From: Brassica napus
Lineage: Eukaryota > Streptophyta > Magnoliopsida > Brassicales > Brassicaceae
Direction: 5' to 3'
DNA length: 64,000 nucleotides
Assembly: GCF_020379485.1 (NCBI RefSeq)
Contig: NC_063452.1
Coordinates: forward strand, 37,090,650 to 37,154,649
The notes beneath the pieces were generated by a model that saw nothing but the letters and a program-made list of their open reading frames with translations, did no database searches and was not told the DNA's origin. Below, piece after piece: positions 22,446-33,650 of this stretch. The first letter of the stretch is position 1. Each line of letters begins with the position of its first letter. A program made the position numbers and the translations under genes.

Positions 22446-23106
22446 GACTTTCTGGGAGTGTTCGGCCTCGTCCTCAGAACCCCCAACCAAAGGAGCGCTG
22501 TCGTCCCCCTCCGGCATAGCAAAAACAGCTCGAATCCGAGCTTGGTCAAACGTTGACCAGTACGAACGATCTCTCCGAAGAATCCCGATCAGACCACGAA
22601 TCTCGTCTGACATCGAGGAGCTCCCAGAAGAAGCTGAATCGATCGAAGAAAAAGGAAAAGTTGAGTCACCAATTTCCCAAAGAGAAAAATTGACACATAG
22701 ATAAAAGAAAACTAACCGATATTCTCGGCCCAACGCCGAGGAAGCCAAGAGAAGTCGAATTCACCCATGGATCCTCGATCCATATTGAAAACTAAAAACT
22801 GTTCACGCCACTTCTCATCGCGATAAGGGATGTCCTCGATGACGTGGCGACCTGGGCGCGGACACACGAAGAAGGTACCAGGGTTCTACTGGTTCCGCTT
22901 CACCAGAACAAGCTGTCGGAACTCACTAAGGCCAAAAGAAAGACCTTCCTCCCTAGCCTTAACCAAGAAGGCGATAACATACCTAAGAAAGTTTGGGAGG
23001 ATCTGAGTAAGCGATAACCCAAGCTCCGCCAGAATCTCAAGTATTGGCTCAGGGATCGGGAAGATAAGATCACAAGAGTGAAAGAAAGAAAGATAGGCTC
23101 CGTAGT

Positions 23107-24257
23107 TAATACACTAAAATTGGATCTTTCGTCTACTGTCAAGTTAACAGTGTAGTTGTAATATCTTTAGATTCAATTCCAGAGGACCAGTTCACATTTT
23201 ATCTTTATGGAATCAAAATTTAGCTAAAACGAAATGGAGGTTTTTTAAAATTTAAATAACGTAAATAAAGAGTAACAAGATTAGGTTGTTTTGAATTGAT
23301 TTAAAGATGCTAGTCTAAGGTTTCTTCTTCAGGTTATGAAATCGCAAACCAAGCAATTATTCAAGTCCAGTTTATAGTAAGTCTAAACTCGGATCACTCT
23401 AATTGAATCAACCCACTTTCATGGTGTTGATTCCTTTGCAAATCGGTTTTGATGCCTAAACTCTCGTTTGGATCAAGACACGATGGCAAGCTTTAGACGT
23501 CAAGTCCGATATGTTCACAATACACCCTAATATCTACTCTCGCTGACCAGGGATGCAAAGCTCATTCAAATCATATCAGGTTATCAATTAACGGCTAGCT
23601 AAATCGATCAACCCTAATTCATGCACTAAGTGATCGGTTCAATGCAAGCAATAGGAACATATATGAATGTAGACAATCTCAAGATGACTTATTTATGCTT
23701 AGCTCACGAATCCAAAACCCTAGAACCCTACACTAACTCGGTGACTACTCAGACATAACACAAGAACAGAGAAGCATGATTTCTGAATAATACTGCATGT
23801 AATAGATCAAAGAAATCAAAGGGTTCAGGATAATCTTCTCTATGAGATAGATGAGGCCTTCTCCCTTACAAGTAGCAATCGCTAAAATCAAAGCTCTCTC
23901 AGGTCTTTTCTTGCATAAAAACTAAGGTAGGTCTAAAATAATAAATAGGAAACTATATATATAGGAGCCATAGGCGGCTAGAGGAAAGAATAGGAAATCT
24001 AGGGAAAATCCCGAAATATTTGGAAATTTTCTTTTTTATCTCTGTCGCTGGAGCAGGCACTCAGGCTACTCTGGTTGGCTGTTCCGCGTGAAGACTCCAA
24101 ATCATTATTTTCTCTCTTCTTTTCCTCTAGCAGGTCCATTTCCCATCCAATGCAACTCTAGACCTGTTATGACTCAAAAGGGATTAAAAAGACTCGATAA
24201 AACCTTGAAAACTATTAGTAAAACATTCGTATAATGTGCCAAAAACACAATATATCA
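23107..24257 (-). mobile_element. Athila-like solo LTR in antisense gene 1
   Basis: On the minus strand it starts TGATATATTGTG at 24257 and ends AATTTTAGTGTATTA at 23107, matching the start and end of the Athila-like LTRs elsewhere in the window. It is flanked by the 5-bp TSD GTAGT at 23102-23106 and 24258-24262. Length is 1151 bp. Removing it and one TSD restores the reading frame of antisense gene 1 across the site. Confidence 0.85.
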
Positions 24258-24404
24258 GTAGTAGCCTTCTCGCACGGTTTCGGGAGTCTCATGCGTACCG
24301 GCCAAATCAAGAACGACGGAGCGATCGACCCCGTACGCCTTGTAAAGGTCCTCGAGATCATCGGCTTTAGTAGTCGGATGTGGGAAATTGAACGACGAAG
24401 ACAT

Positions 24405-24728
24405 CTCAAGCTCAACGAACAGAGAATTTCAGAGCAAAGGAAAGAGACAAGAAAGAGGAAACGAAATTGAGGAAAAAAATAAGATCCTCTACGTATATAA
24501 AAGCCACCTTAACGGCTCTATCATCGCTTTCAAGAAAAAAAAATGATGACCTAGTTTACGCCCCAGCGGCGGCTGAGATAGCCGTTACCGATTAAAATAA
24601 TAATAAAAAAACGCGCCAACAAACGGCTTTTTCAAAAGCCATCATTAAATCGAATCCGAGCGATATCGGTTACCAAGCGGCGAGACCCAGATTAAATGAT
24701 TACCGCCTCTTTTCTTTTCGATCAAATC
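24405..24728. other. untranslated interval between antisense gene 1 and the polypurine tract
   Basis: About 320 bases that should hold the promoter and 5' leader of antisense gene 1. A TATA-like TATATAAAAG (about 24495 on the plus strand) is visible but points the wrong way. No gene. Confidence 0.4.
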
Positions 24729-24748
24729 AAAAGAGACTGGGGGAAAAA
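24729..24748 (+). other. polypurine tract of the Tat-like element
   Basis: AAAAGAGACTGGGGGAAAAA precedes the 3' LTR start (TGTTGGACCC at 24749). Confidence 0.75.
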
Positions 24749-25110
24749 TGTTGGACCCAATTTTGGGTAATACATTAACGGGCCGCGATCAAAGACATGG
24801 GCCTTAGGGAGCTGAAGCCCATAGCAAATAGTCGAGCTCGAGGAGGAGTCGTCGAGGTCGCAGAGATCGTGGAACAAGATGCGGATATTTCGGAGCAGTT
24901 ACAAAGATCCCGAAGTTGACACACTATAAAGGAAGAAGAAGGGAGGTAAAGAAGGACACGTTGGAAATCCTAGAGAGAGCTACACAATAACATCGGCCTT
25001 GTTTTCCTCCCGATCTTAGACTCTTTCTTTACGGATCTCATTTGTATCATTCGATCTAGTTCAACTCATTGTATTCGATCTTATTCATCAATAAAGTCCA
25101 TTTCTACCTA
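24749..25110 (+). mobile_element. 3' LTR of the Tat-like element, truncated
   Basis: Matches the 5' LTR from TGTTGGACCC up to about 'AAAGTCCATTTCTACCTA', then stops; about 155 bases of the LTR are missing. The sequence passes directly into the minus-strand Athila-like element. Confidence 0.82.
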
Positions 25111-25409
25111 TTCATGAATGCAACCTATATGCTCTAGACTCAATCCTAAGAATGCAAGTGATGCAACTACATGCTTCTTTTTGTGTGTTTTCAAATTTTT
25201 CAAAAAAATTTTGGTTTTTCTATGCATATATGTATGTACAATGCAAGACTCAATGCAATATCATCAAAGCAAACATGATCAAATACTTGGTATTTCCCCC
25301 AAACTTAGTTCACACAGTCTTTGTGTTAGTAAGTTGAAAGAAATACCCAAAAGAAAGAATAAATGAAAAGAAAAATTGGTATATACATTGGAAAGGTTGG
25401 AGTGGTACC

Positions 25410-28297
25410 TCAAGCGGAGAGTGGAGAAGGACGATTCTTCCCACTTTCAAGAGTGATGGTGAGAACTTGAGAGAGAAGCTCTTGAAGCTTGATTGGATCA
25501 TCTTGGAGCTGTGGAGTGATGATGGCCTTTGCACTTGAGAATGGTGTAGACTTTCCCTTGCATTTTATCTTGTACTCAATAGCTCCATCCTTGAACTTCA
25601 TTGGGTGAAGAGTGAGAGTGTGTGGCATCATATCAAGAGGTGGAGGGTGAGGTTCTTTCATCATCTTCTTCTTGTCATGAGCAGCCTTTGTGGCTCTACT
25701 CACCTCCTCCTTTGTAGCACTTTGCAAGTGCTCATCACATATCTCTTTAGAGGACTCTCCATCAAGACCTTCTTTTCCACTAACAACCATTTCATCCTTA
25801 ATATTTTCAATGGAAGGTTCTCCACAAGTGATGGTTCCACAGTACTCAACATTCATCATTGGAAACTTGATTGGGTAGGAGACAACTTTGTTTATATTGA
25901 GGAGTGTGACCTTCTTGTTGGCAAAGTCAAAGCAAGCTCCTACTGTTGTGAGAAATGGTGTTCCAAGGATCAATGGGACTCTCTTCCCAGTTGCCATCTT
26001 CAAAACAGTGAGGTCAATAGGAATGGTGCAAGCTCCAATCTTCAAAGGAAAGTCCTTGATGAGACCAATTGGAGTTGTAGAAGAGGAGTCCCCAAACATT
26101 AGTAAGGATGTGTTTAGTTCCATGTTTTCAATCCCAAGACTCTTCACCATCTCCATTGAGATCACATTCACACTTGCACCAGAATCAACAAGAGCATCAT
26201 CAAGTGTGAACTTACCAAGGGAGCAAGACAAGGTGAACTGCCCTTGGGTTTCTAGTTTGGGAATAGACTTTGGTGTGACTGGTGGATCAAGCTGCATAGT
26301 AGAGATGTCTAGAAGCTCTGCTACTTCTTCTTTGTGAGGTAGAATGTCCCTGATGAGCATCATTTGAACATGAGCATCACGCATATGTGGGATCTCTTGA
26401 AGCTTGACTCCTACAGCACTCATGTCCTTTCTGAACTTGGAGATCACCTTCTTTTGAGCTTTGGTGAGGACCCTTTGTGGAAATGGGAGCTTATCATAAG
26501 GTGACTGCTCAACCTCAGTGGTTCCTTTCAACTTTACTTCCTTTAGCCTATGCACAACCTCTCTTTCAACTTGATTCTCAGCCTTGTGCTCATCACTCTT
26601 CAGATTCTCTGCTGCAACCTTAAGTTCAGCGTGTGCCTTTACCCTCTCCATAGCCTTGTGTTCAATCTTATCCACAATCTGTCATGCAGCCTGGGAAACA
26701 AATTCTGTTCCATACAAGAAGCTGTCAATTTGATCCACCTCTTTCTCATGATCACTCAGCTCAATCTCAGAAGAAGTAGTAGAGAGGATAACATTGCAAT
26801 ACTCTTTGGGATTCTGCTCTAATTTTCCTAGTAGAGATCTCATTGGGCGCTTGGAGGTTGAAGGCATAGAGGAAAACTGATTCTCCAAAGCCTTGAAGTG
26901 AGAGGAGAGTTGTAGGAACTTGTTGTTGAGGTCATTGTAGCTTCCATCAACTTTGGTGTGAAGGTTCTTCAGCTCATATCCAATGTGCTTCTCACTTCTA
27001 GTTTGGGACTCCAAGATCTGTTTCAACATTGCATCAGTGCTACTCTCTTGTGGAGCAGAAGTAGAAGATCCGGCTTAGCCTTGTGTAGACTGATTTCCTT
27101 TGGAGGAGAAGCCTTGAGAGTAGTTTTGCTTAGCTTGGTAACCACCTTGTTGGTTGTTGTAGAAGGGCTTTTGTTGGTAGTTGTTGTACTGAAAGTTAGG
27201 CTCCTTCTTGTACCATGTCCCATTAGCATTCACAAAACATACCTCTTCTTGACCTTCTAGACCATCAACTTCATGAACCACAACTGTCTCCTCTTGTTTC
27301 TGCTCACCAACAAAGTTTACTTTCTCTTGTTTGGCTCTATCAGAAAGAAGCAAATCCATCTTATCTTGTAGAGCCTTCAACTTTTTCTTTGTGTTTGTGT
27401 CATCACCTCCACTGCCTCTGTTGCTTCTATCATGCTCATCATTGTAGACTGAATCACTCTTAGCCATATTCTCTACAATCTCCAAAGCATATGCTTCAGT
27501 TCTCCCCAAGAAGAAACCATTGCTAGCAGTATCAAGGTGGCTTCTAAATTTAGGCAAAGCACCTCTGTAGAAAGTACTAAACAAACTCTCCATATTGAAG
27601 CCATGATGAGGACATTGAGAGATGTAGTTGTTGAACCTTTCTCATGCTTCTCCAAAGCCTTCAAGATTCCTTTGATGAAATCTAGAGATTTCATTCCTTA
27701 GCTTAGCAGTTCTTGAAGTAGAGAAGAACTTGGTGAGGAAAGCTTTCTTGCACTCATCCCATGTCGTGATTGAATTTCTTGAAAGGCTCTTCTCCCATGT
27801 GTGAGCTTTGTCTCCCAAAGAGAATGGAAACAGCCTTAGCTTGAATGCATCTTCAGAGACACCATTGATCTTTGTTGTTCCACACAGCTTATCAAAGTTA
27901 TCCAAGTGGTCTAGTGGATCCTCCAAGGCAAGACCATGGTACTTGTTGCTCTGGATCATGTTTATCAAGCTTGACTTGATCTCAAAGTTGTTGTTTTCCA
28001 CAGCTGGTGCTCTGATGCCAGCTCTATGCCCATGGATATTGGGCTCATCATGTGTGCCAATAGCTCTAGCTTGGCGCGGTGGGTGTTGTCGCCTAAGGTT
28101 GGTACCTCCTTGGTCATTACCCTCTCCATCTTGAGGCTGATTCTGATGTTGATCCATCACAAACCCCAATCTGTCTAAGTGAGCATGTTGCTCTTCTTCT
28201 CTTCTTCTCTTCTTCTCCTTACAATATCCCTTTCAAGTGCTCTAATGTCTTCAACTCTTGGAACTAGGTCTGTTTGACTTCCGCTCCGCAAGTTCAT
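25410..28297 (-). pseudogene. gag-protease polyprotein (Athila-like), three nonsense mutations
   Basis: Starts at ATG 28297 (MNLRSGSQTDLV, typical Athila-type gag start). A frameshift in a GAA-rich tract near 28200 moves into the frame of 28169-25410, which is one frame of 920 codons broken only by stops at 27642, 27075 and 26682. Domains: gag core ([20 protein letters not shown], then '[20 protein letters not shown]', about 27990-27650), a Q/N/Y-rich linker near 27100, and an aspartic protease (about 26240-25850) with intact D-S-G (ALVDSGASVNVISMEMV) and the C-terminal 'LILGTPFLTTVGA'. It ends KNRPSPLSA. No RT follows. Confidence 0.85.
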
Positions 28298-28402
28298 GCA
28301 CCTGAGATACAAAAAGGCTAGGAGAGAGTATCAGTACTAGATATAATAATAATAAGACTTAGTCTCAAGTAAGGATCAAATCTCAATGTCAAAATCAACT
28401 TA

Positions 28403-28420
28403 GAATCGGCAACGGCGCCA
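28403..28420 (-). other. primer-binding site (tRNA-Asp)
   Basis: On the minus strand TGGCGCCGTTGCCGATTC, four bases after the LTR end. The first 14 bases match the complement of the plant tRNA-Asp 3' end as I know it. Confidence 0.75.
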
Positions 28421-28424
28421 AATT

Positions 28425-29843
28425 TGAAATGGCCTTTTCAAGGGTCCTAATTCAAATCATGTAGTATTTAAGATGTCCATTCATTTCTAAGCATTTTGAA
28501 GCAAAGAGAATGAAGGTTCAAACTTAATCTAAGTGCATTCAGTTCAATGAAGTGGTTTGATTAAACTAACAATGTTCTAACACAACTAACTAGGAACTTT
28601 CAAGCAATTGGATAAAGGAGGAGCCATGGGTATAGGAATTTGATTTCAGATGACTAAGGTTTAATCTAAAATGGCAAGCTTCAATCAACACATTTCCCTA
28701 ACTCTAGATAACATTTCTAAGCTAGTTATTTATTAATACAAAAGCTCATTTACTCTCATAGATCAAACATCAAATTTCTTTGGTTTGTGTCTAGCTAGCA
28801 ATCATTAAGAATAGATCATTCAACTATCAAAACTCCCCCAACATCAAATGTCTTTGGTAGGGTAAGTTAAGAGCATGTTGAGTTGGCTCAGACATTTCAT
28901 CAAACACCTTTCAGGCGATGAAATGTCTAAATTTCTAATCTGAGTTGGCCAACTCTAGATTAGCATTAAGATCACTTAATCAAACAAGGAAACATATTAA
29001 TCTATTCGAAACATTCTAGATCATCACTTAATCATCCTAATCATCCTAACCCATGAATCCAAAGATGACTACTTACTCATTATCATGGTAGACACTAAAT
29101 CATTAGTTGATCTAAGTCTAAACATGATTAATGATCAAAGCAATCAAGCAATCACAAAAGATAATGATCAAGTATAGATCTTTCACTCCAAAAATGGTCT
29201 TTGATTTGATAGATAATAAGATAAGTCCCAACTTTTGGATAATAAGGGTATTTATACAATCCCTAGAAAACCTAATGGTTTCCATTAAAAAGTCTAAAAA
29301 GCCCTTAAAAATGTGTAAATTCGACTAAGGCAAAGTTACGACTCGGGTAAAGTTCATCGGCCCCAACCCGCGTCGTTTCAACCCGCGTCGGATTGTCGCC
29401 AAACGTCTCATCTTGCGCGCGGGTAGGAGACCCCGCGTGCTCCAACTCGCGTCGGATTGTCGTCGAGCGTCTCTGTCATGCGCGCGGGTAAGCCGTGCTC
29501 CACCCAGCGTCGGATTGTTGTCGAGGCTTCTCTTTTATGCGCGCGGGTCCACGATCCTGCGTCCTCGACCTCGCGTCGGCTCGCTTTCTAGGTTAGGCTA
29601 CGCGGGTAGGCGATCCCATGGTCTCGACCTCGCGTCGGCTTGCTCCAACTCGACCAATGTTCACTTTCCATCTCTTCTTGAACCACAAATCTTCTAAACA
29701 CTCCAAATCGCTCCATAGGACACTCCAATACCTGATAAAGACATATGAATGCAATATGGATCCTAAAGATGCTTAATTTCTAATTTATATGATCAATATG
29801 TACAAAATGGATGGTTAAAACAATGCAAATATGAAATATATCA
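28425..29843 (-). mobile_element. 5' LTR of the minus-strand Athila-like element
   Basis: On the minus strand it starts TGATATATTTCATATTTGC (29843) and ends GGCCATTTCA (28425), 1419 bp. Early in the LTR there is a CpG-rich tandem block (29355-29645). Confidence 0.75.
29355..29645. repeat. CpG-rich ~62-bp tandem repeat in the LTR
   Basis: Five imperfect copies of a unit with CGCGTCGGATTGTCG and TGCGCGCGGGT, spaced about 62 bases (near 29386, 29448, 29509, 29573, 29632). It stands out from the AT-rich LTR by its base composition. Confidence 0.85.
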
Positions 29844-29846
29844 AAG

Positions 29847-30957
29847 ATGTGAAGAAAAGAACCTTGTTCTAAATTGGGAAAACTGCAACTTCGTGGTTAG
29901 CGATGGAATCGTCCTTGGACACAAAGTATCTGCTACTGGTATAGAAGTAGATCGAGCCAAAATTGAGGTAATGACCGGTTTACCTGCACCCACAAACGTA
30001 AAAGATGTGAGAAATTTTCTCGGGCATGCCGGATTTTATATGAGGTTTATACAGGATTTCAGCAAAATTGCCAGACCACTCACAACCCTCCTATGCAAAG
30101 AACTTAAATTTAACATCACACCGGAATGCGTAAAAGCTTTTGAAGAGATAAAGAAAGCCTTAATAACTGTCCCCGTCGTACAAGCACCTGACTAGAATCT
30201 TCCTTTCGAAATTATGTGTGATGCGTGCGATTTCGCTGTAGGAGCAGTTCTAGGCCAAAGGAGAGACAAAAAGTTACATGTTGTTTACTATGCCAGTCGA
30301 ACTCTCGATGAGGCACAAAGGAATTATGCAACAACAGAAAAAGAACTACTTGCTGTAGTTTATGCATTTGGAAAATTCTGCCAATACCTAGTCGGTTCGC
30401 GAGTCATTGTTCACACCGACCACGCTGCGATAAAATATTTAATGCAGAAGAAAGAAGCGGAACCACGACTCTTGCGATGGATCCTGGTACTCCGGGAATT
30501 TGACTTAGAGATTAAAGACAAACGAGGAGTAGAAAACGGAGTCGTAAATCACCTTTCCCGAATACGAGTAGAGGATGACGTCCATGTCGACGATTTCTTG
30601 CCGACAGAGAATGTTTACCAAACGGATTCATCATTCGTCGGTAACGTATGTCTTACATCAGAGGAGCCATCGATCGACACCAGCGATGCTGCGTCAATCG
30701 ACACTCCCGATGATCAAGACCAAGACACTTCCTCCATAACCATCACTATTGATATAAAAGTCAGTGTCGCCTGCAACACCTTACATCCTGAACACGATAC
30801 TCCCGGAGATAGAAGTTTAAGTTGGGGGGGGGGGGTGCATGCAGTCGAAAGAAGTTTAAGGAATAGACCTTGGTACGCTGATATAGTTATAGTAAACTAT
30901 CTAGCTGCTGACGTAGAACCTGAAGAACTCAGGGGTTATACAAGAAATAAAAATTGA
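29847..30957 (+). pseudogene. pol fragment: RT C-terminus and RNase H
   Basis: Begins within RT (CEEKNLVLNWENCNFVV, GIVLGHKVSATGIEVD) and continues through the connection (NFLGHAGFYMRFIQDFSKIA) into RNase H ([56 protein letters not shown]). A TAG stop at 30193 replaces the usual Trp before [10 protein letters not shown]. Beyond RNase H there is an SID-rich linker ([16 protein letters not shown]) and a run of 12 G at 30824-30835. The frame ends at 30957, and the integrase lies in another frame. Confidence 0.88.
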
Positions 30958-32158
30958 GAGAAGTTAGGAGATATCATTGGGATGAACCATACCTCTACAG
31001 ACATTTCCCTGACGGGATATATAGACGTTGTGTTGCCGAAACTGAAACACCAGACATTTTATTCCAATGCCATGGATCCGACTACGGCCTGGCTATTTTG
31101 TAACCTTTCAAACGGTATCAAAAATTCTTCAAGCAGGATTATGGTGGCCAACCATGTTTCGCGATGCTCATGCATATATAGCACAATGCGACAGATGCCA
31201 ACGAAGTGGAAAAATCAGCAAAAGACATGAAATGGACCAGAAATCTATTTTAGAGGTAGAAGTCTTTGATTGCTGGGGGATAGACTTCATGGGTCCTTTC
31301 CCTTCCTCGTACGGGAACGAGTACATCCTAGTTGCTGTTGATTATGTATCCAAATGGGTTGAAGCAGTAGCTTCCCCGACAAATGACGCATCTGCAGTTA
31401 TCAAGCTTTTCAAGAGCATTATTTTTCCAAGATTTGGAGTTCTTCGAGTAGTCATCAGTGACGGTGGCTCTCATTTTATCAACAAAGTTTTTGACGGATT
31501 ACTCCAGAAAAACGGAGTGCACCATAGAGTTGCTACACCTTACCATCCGCAAACAAGTGGACAAGTAGAAGTCTCAAATCGACAGATCAAAGAAATCTTA
31601 GAAAAGATTGTACGAACCTCTAGGAAAGATTGGTCTAGAAAACTGGACAATTCACTTTGGGCTTACCGAACTGCATTCAAAACTCCACTAGGAACAACCC
31701 TATTTCATCTGCTCTATGTAAAATCTTGTCACTTACCAGTTGAGCTAGAACACAAAGCAGCATGGGCATTAAAATTGTTAAATTTCGACACTAAACCAGC
31801 TGCCGAAAAGAGACTCATGCAGCTTAACGAGCTGGATGAAATCAGACACTTAGACTATGAGAACTCGAAAATATATCAAGAGAATACAAAAGCATATCAT
31901 GATAAAAAGATCATCTCTAGACAGTTCGAACCAAATGAACAAGTACTGTTATATAACTCTCGGCTTACTCTGTTTCCTGGAAAACTCCGATCTTGTTGGT
32001 CAGGTCCTTTCACTATTGTGGATGTCAAACTTTATGGAGCCATTACACTTATAAATGATAAAGGGGAAGAATTTACAGTGAATGGGCAACGAGTGAAACA
32101 TTATTGGGCAAAACCGCCAAATAGTAGGCCTTTACATTTAGGCCTTCCTGATCATTAG
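30958..32158 (+). pseudogene. pol fragment: integrase (Athila-like)
   Basis: The main frame (31067-32158, 363 codons) carries the end of the HHCC zinc finger ([20 protein letters not shown]), then the DDE core: first Asp in [19 protein letters not shown], second in [17 protein letters not shown], Glu in [20 protein letters not shown]. The C-terminus has the gypsy-type '[14 protein letters not shown]' motif and ends LHLGLPDH. The three catalytic residues are present. The N-terminal part of the zinc finger region (30958-31066) is in a different frame, so the original polyprotein is broken. Confidence 0.9.
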
Positions 32159-32829
32159 ACAGATCGGATCTTAAGTCAAGCTCAAGACTTAAAATAAGCG
32201 CTGAATGAGAGGCAACCCATTTCTAGTTTTAGAATTTTCAGAATTTAGTTTAAGTATAAAGAAAAAACAAAACAAAACAAAAATCGTAGCGGCTGTCGAT
32301 CGACAGAAAATGCAAAACACGGACCTACTTAAGTTAACATTAAGTCAAAAATTAACAAAACCAAAAACCCTTTCGAAACATCCGCTCCTTGCTTTCTCTC
32401 TTGTTTCTCGACCAAATCGGACGATTCTTTAGCTCAATCTACTCGATTTTCAACCCCTTATCTGTTTAATTCACTTAATCAATGAATCAACATGGTATGA
32501 ACTCTTAATTTTCTAAATTTTCGTGCATGTTAGGGTTGAGATAGAAGATGAACTACAACCGGGATTATAGGGCGTGTATAGATCAATTTGTGTTGATGGA
32601 ACGATAGAATAGGGATTACGAAACGATTTTAATGATTATTATGCTATGCAGACGAAATTGCATTTAATGGGTTTTTGCAGGTTTTCGCAATGGAAATATC
32701 AATCGATGATACTACACTTCCATCAATCGGTTTTAACACTGATATGTCGATCGATATCGACACAAAACTATCGATCAATATTGAACACTGATTCTCTTTT
32801 GTGAACTTTAGTTTCAGCTCACTAAAAGA
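32159..32829 (+). other. post-integrase non-coding region
   Basis: Contains 'AAGCGCTGAATGAGAGGCAA' (about 32196), the same motif as near position 588, and TCGATCGA motifs around 32298 and 32748. No gene is seen. Confidence 0.6.
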
Positions 32830-33339
32830 AAACGGCTCATATATAGCATGAGGAAAACATTATTACAAGCTAGCACAGCATTTTGGCGAACGTTGTATCT
32901 TCTACGCAATCTTTTCTTAGGCACTTTAAATAGCATTTAGTTTGTGCTATGTTAAAGTACCAGTTCAATAGCATTTTATTAATTGTGCAATTGTATAACT
33001 TATAATAGCAGATAATAATTGTTATTATAGTCTTATTAAATATAAAATAAAAAATAAAAAATGCAAATAAAAATATTTTTAAAATTTATATATCGAAATT
33101 GTTTACATATTTATGAACTGTATACAAACTAAACCAAACTAAACCAATTTTTTTTTTCCAAAAAAAATAAATCTACACATAAAATTCTATACCTAACGTT
33201 CTATCTCCTTAGGCCACACCACACTACGACCGACGCCGTCACAACGAGTACCCCAACGTCACCGTTTTCTAGTAACACACCCGAGTTTGGACCTTCTCCA
33301 CTCTAAACCTAATGTCTCTGAGGCTAGCGACCCACCCTT

Positions 33340-33650
33340 TTGCTACCTCCTCTTAGCAGCTGAAACAAGATTTAATACAAAACAGTTGATCATAATCAGT
33401 GAACTCGTTTAGTTGGATTCTATTGCATTTGATAATAAGATACCTTCGAATTCACGTTCAATTTCTTCAAGCATACTGTCTCTTAGCAGCTGTAACAATA
33501 CATCAAAATTTGTCTCAGATTAGTTATTCAAGATCTTTTGTAGCGGCTACAGGTAGGAAGGGTATGTTGAGAATCTTTGAAGTCTCGTTCCATGTCTTCC
33601 AACATCTTCTGTCTCTCAGCAGCTGAACAAGAGACACAAAAGAACATGAG
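33340..33650 (-). pseudogene. duplicated exon-like fragments, unidentified
   Basis: On the minus strand, SAAERQKMLEDMERDFKDS (33623-33567) is followed by a related block reading SMLEEIEREFEGI (about 33480-33440). Both follow a splice-acceptor-like pyrimidine stretch and share CAGCTGCT(A/G)AGAG. Probably duplicated exons of one captured gene; not identified. Confidence 0.4.

Larger units (their letters stand above)
10258..24404 (-). pseudogene. antisense gene 1 of the Tat-like element (putative gypsy-type transposon protein), split by two insertions
   Basis: Three segments, read right to left: 24404-24263, 23101-22446 and 11367-10258; the intervening DNA is two LTR insertions with TSDs. It starts MSSSFNFPHPTTKADDLEDL, continues with the conserved block GAYLSFFHSCDLIFPIPEPI and ILPNFLRYVIAFLVKAREEG, then GRHVIEDIPYRDEKWREQF and DFSWLPRRWAEN. 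These blocks are typical of the plant 'putative gypsy type transposon' protein family (Pfam Transposase_28 by memory). A consistent GT-AG intron lies at 22634-22716. The C-terminal half (11230-10258) is a coiled coil ending VGGSSVPDDSGSS. It has an in-frame stop at the 'VKRNQ*NPG' position and frameshifts in the 11 kb part. Function unknown. Confidence 0.75.
4802..25110 (+). mobile_element. Tat-like Ty3/gypsy element lacking RT, with nested insertions
   Basis: Parts in order: 5' LTR (4802-5318), primer-binding site, gag (5396-7174), protease (7171-8250), spacer, two genes on the opposite strand (8860-10015 and 10258-24404), polypurine tract, and a truncated 3' LTR (24749-25110). Without the two insertions it is about 8.1 kb. 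No reverse transcriptase, RNase H or integrase is present between protease and 3' LTR, so this copy is a non-autonomous derivative. Antisense ORFs near the 3' LTR are known from the Tat lineage of plant gypsy elements. The 3' LTR is cut short by the minus-strand Athila-like element at 25111, so its TSD cannot be checked. Confidence 0.8.
25111..29843 (-). mobile_element. minus-strand Athila-like gypsy element, 3' truncated
   Basis: Read on the minus strand: LTR (29843-28425), PBS (28420), gag-protease frame (28297-25410), then about 300 bases ending at the break with the Tat-like LTR. A polypurine-like AGTTTGGGGGAAATACC at about 25306-25290 follows the protease, which could mark the end of a short gag-protease-only element. 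Its right LTR edge is inserted in the RT coding region of another Athila-like element. Confidence 0.78.

Noticed and set aside
25605..26337. Plus-strand frames of 149-165 codons
   Set aside because: They are opposite-strand shadows of the Athila-like protease region, which has clear retropepsin motifs.
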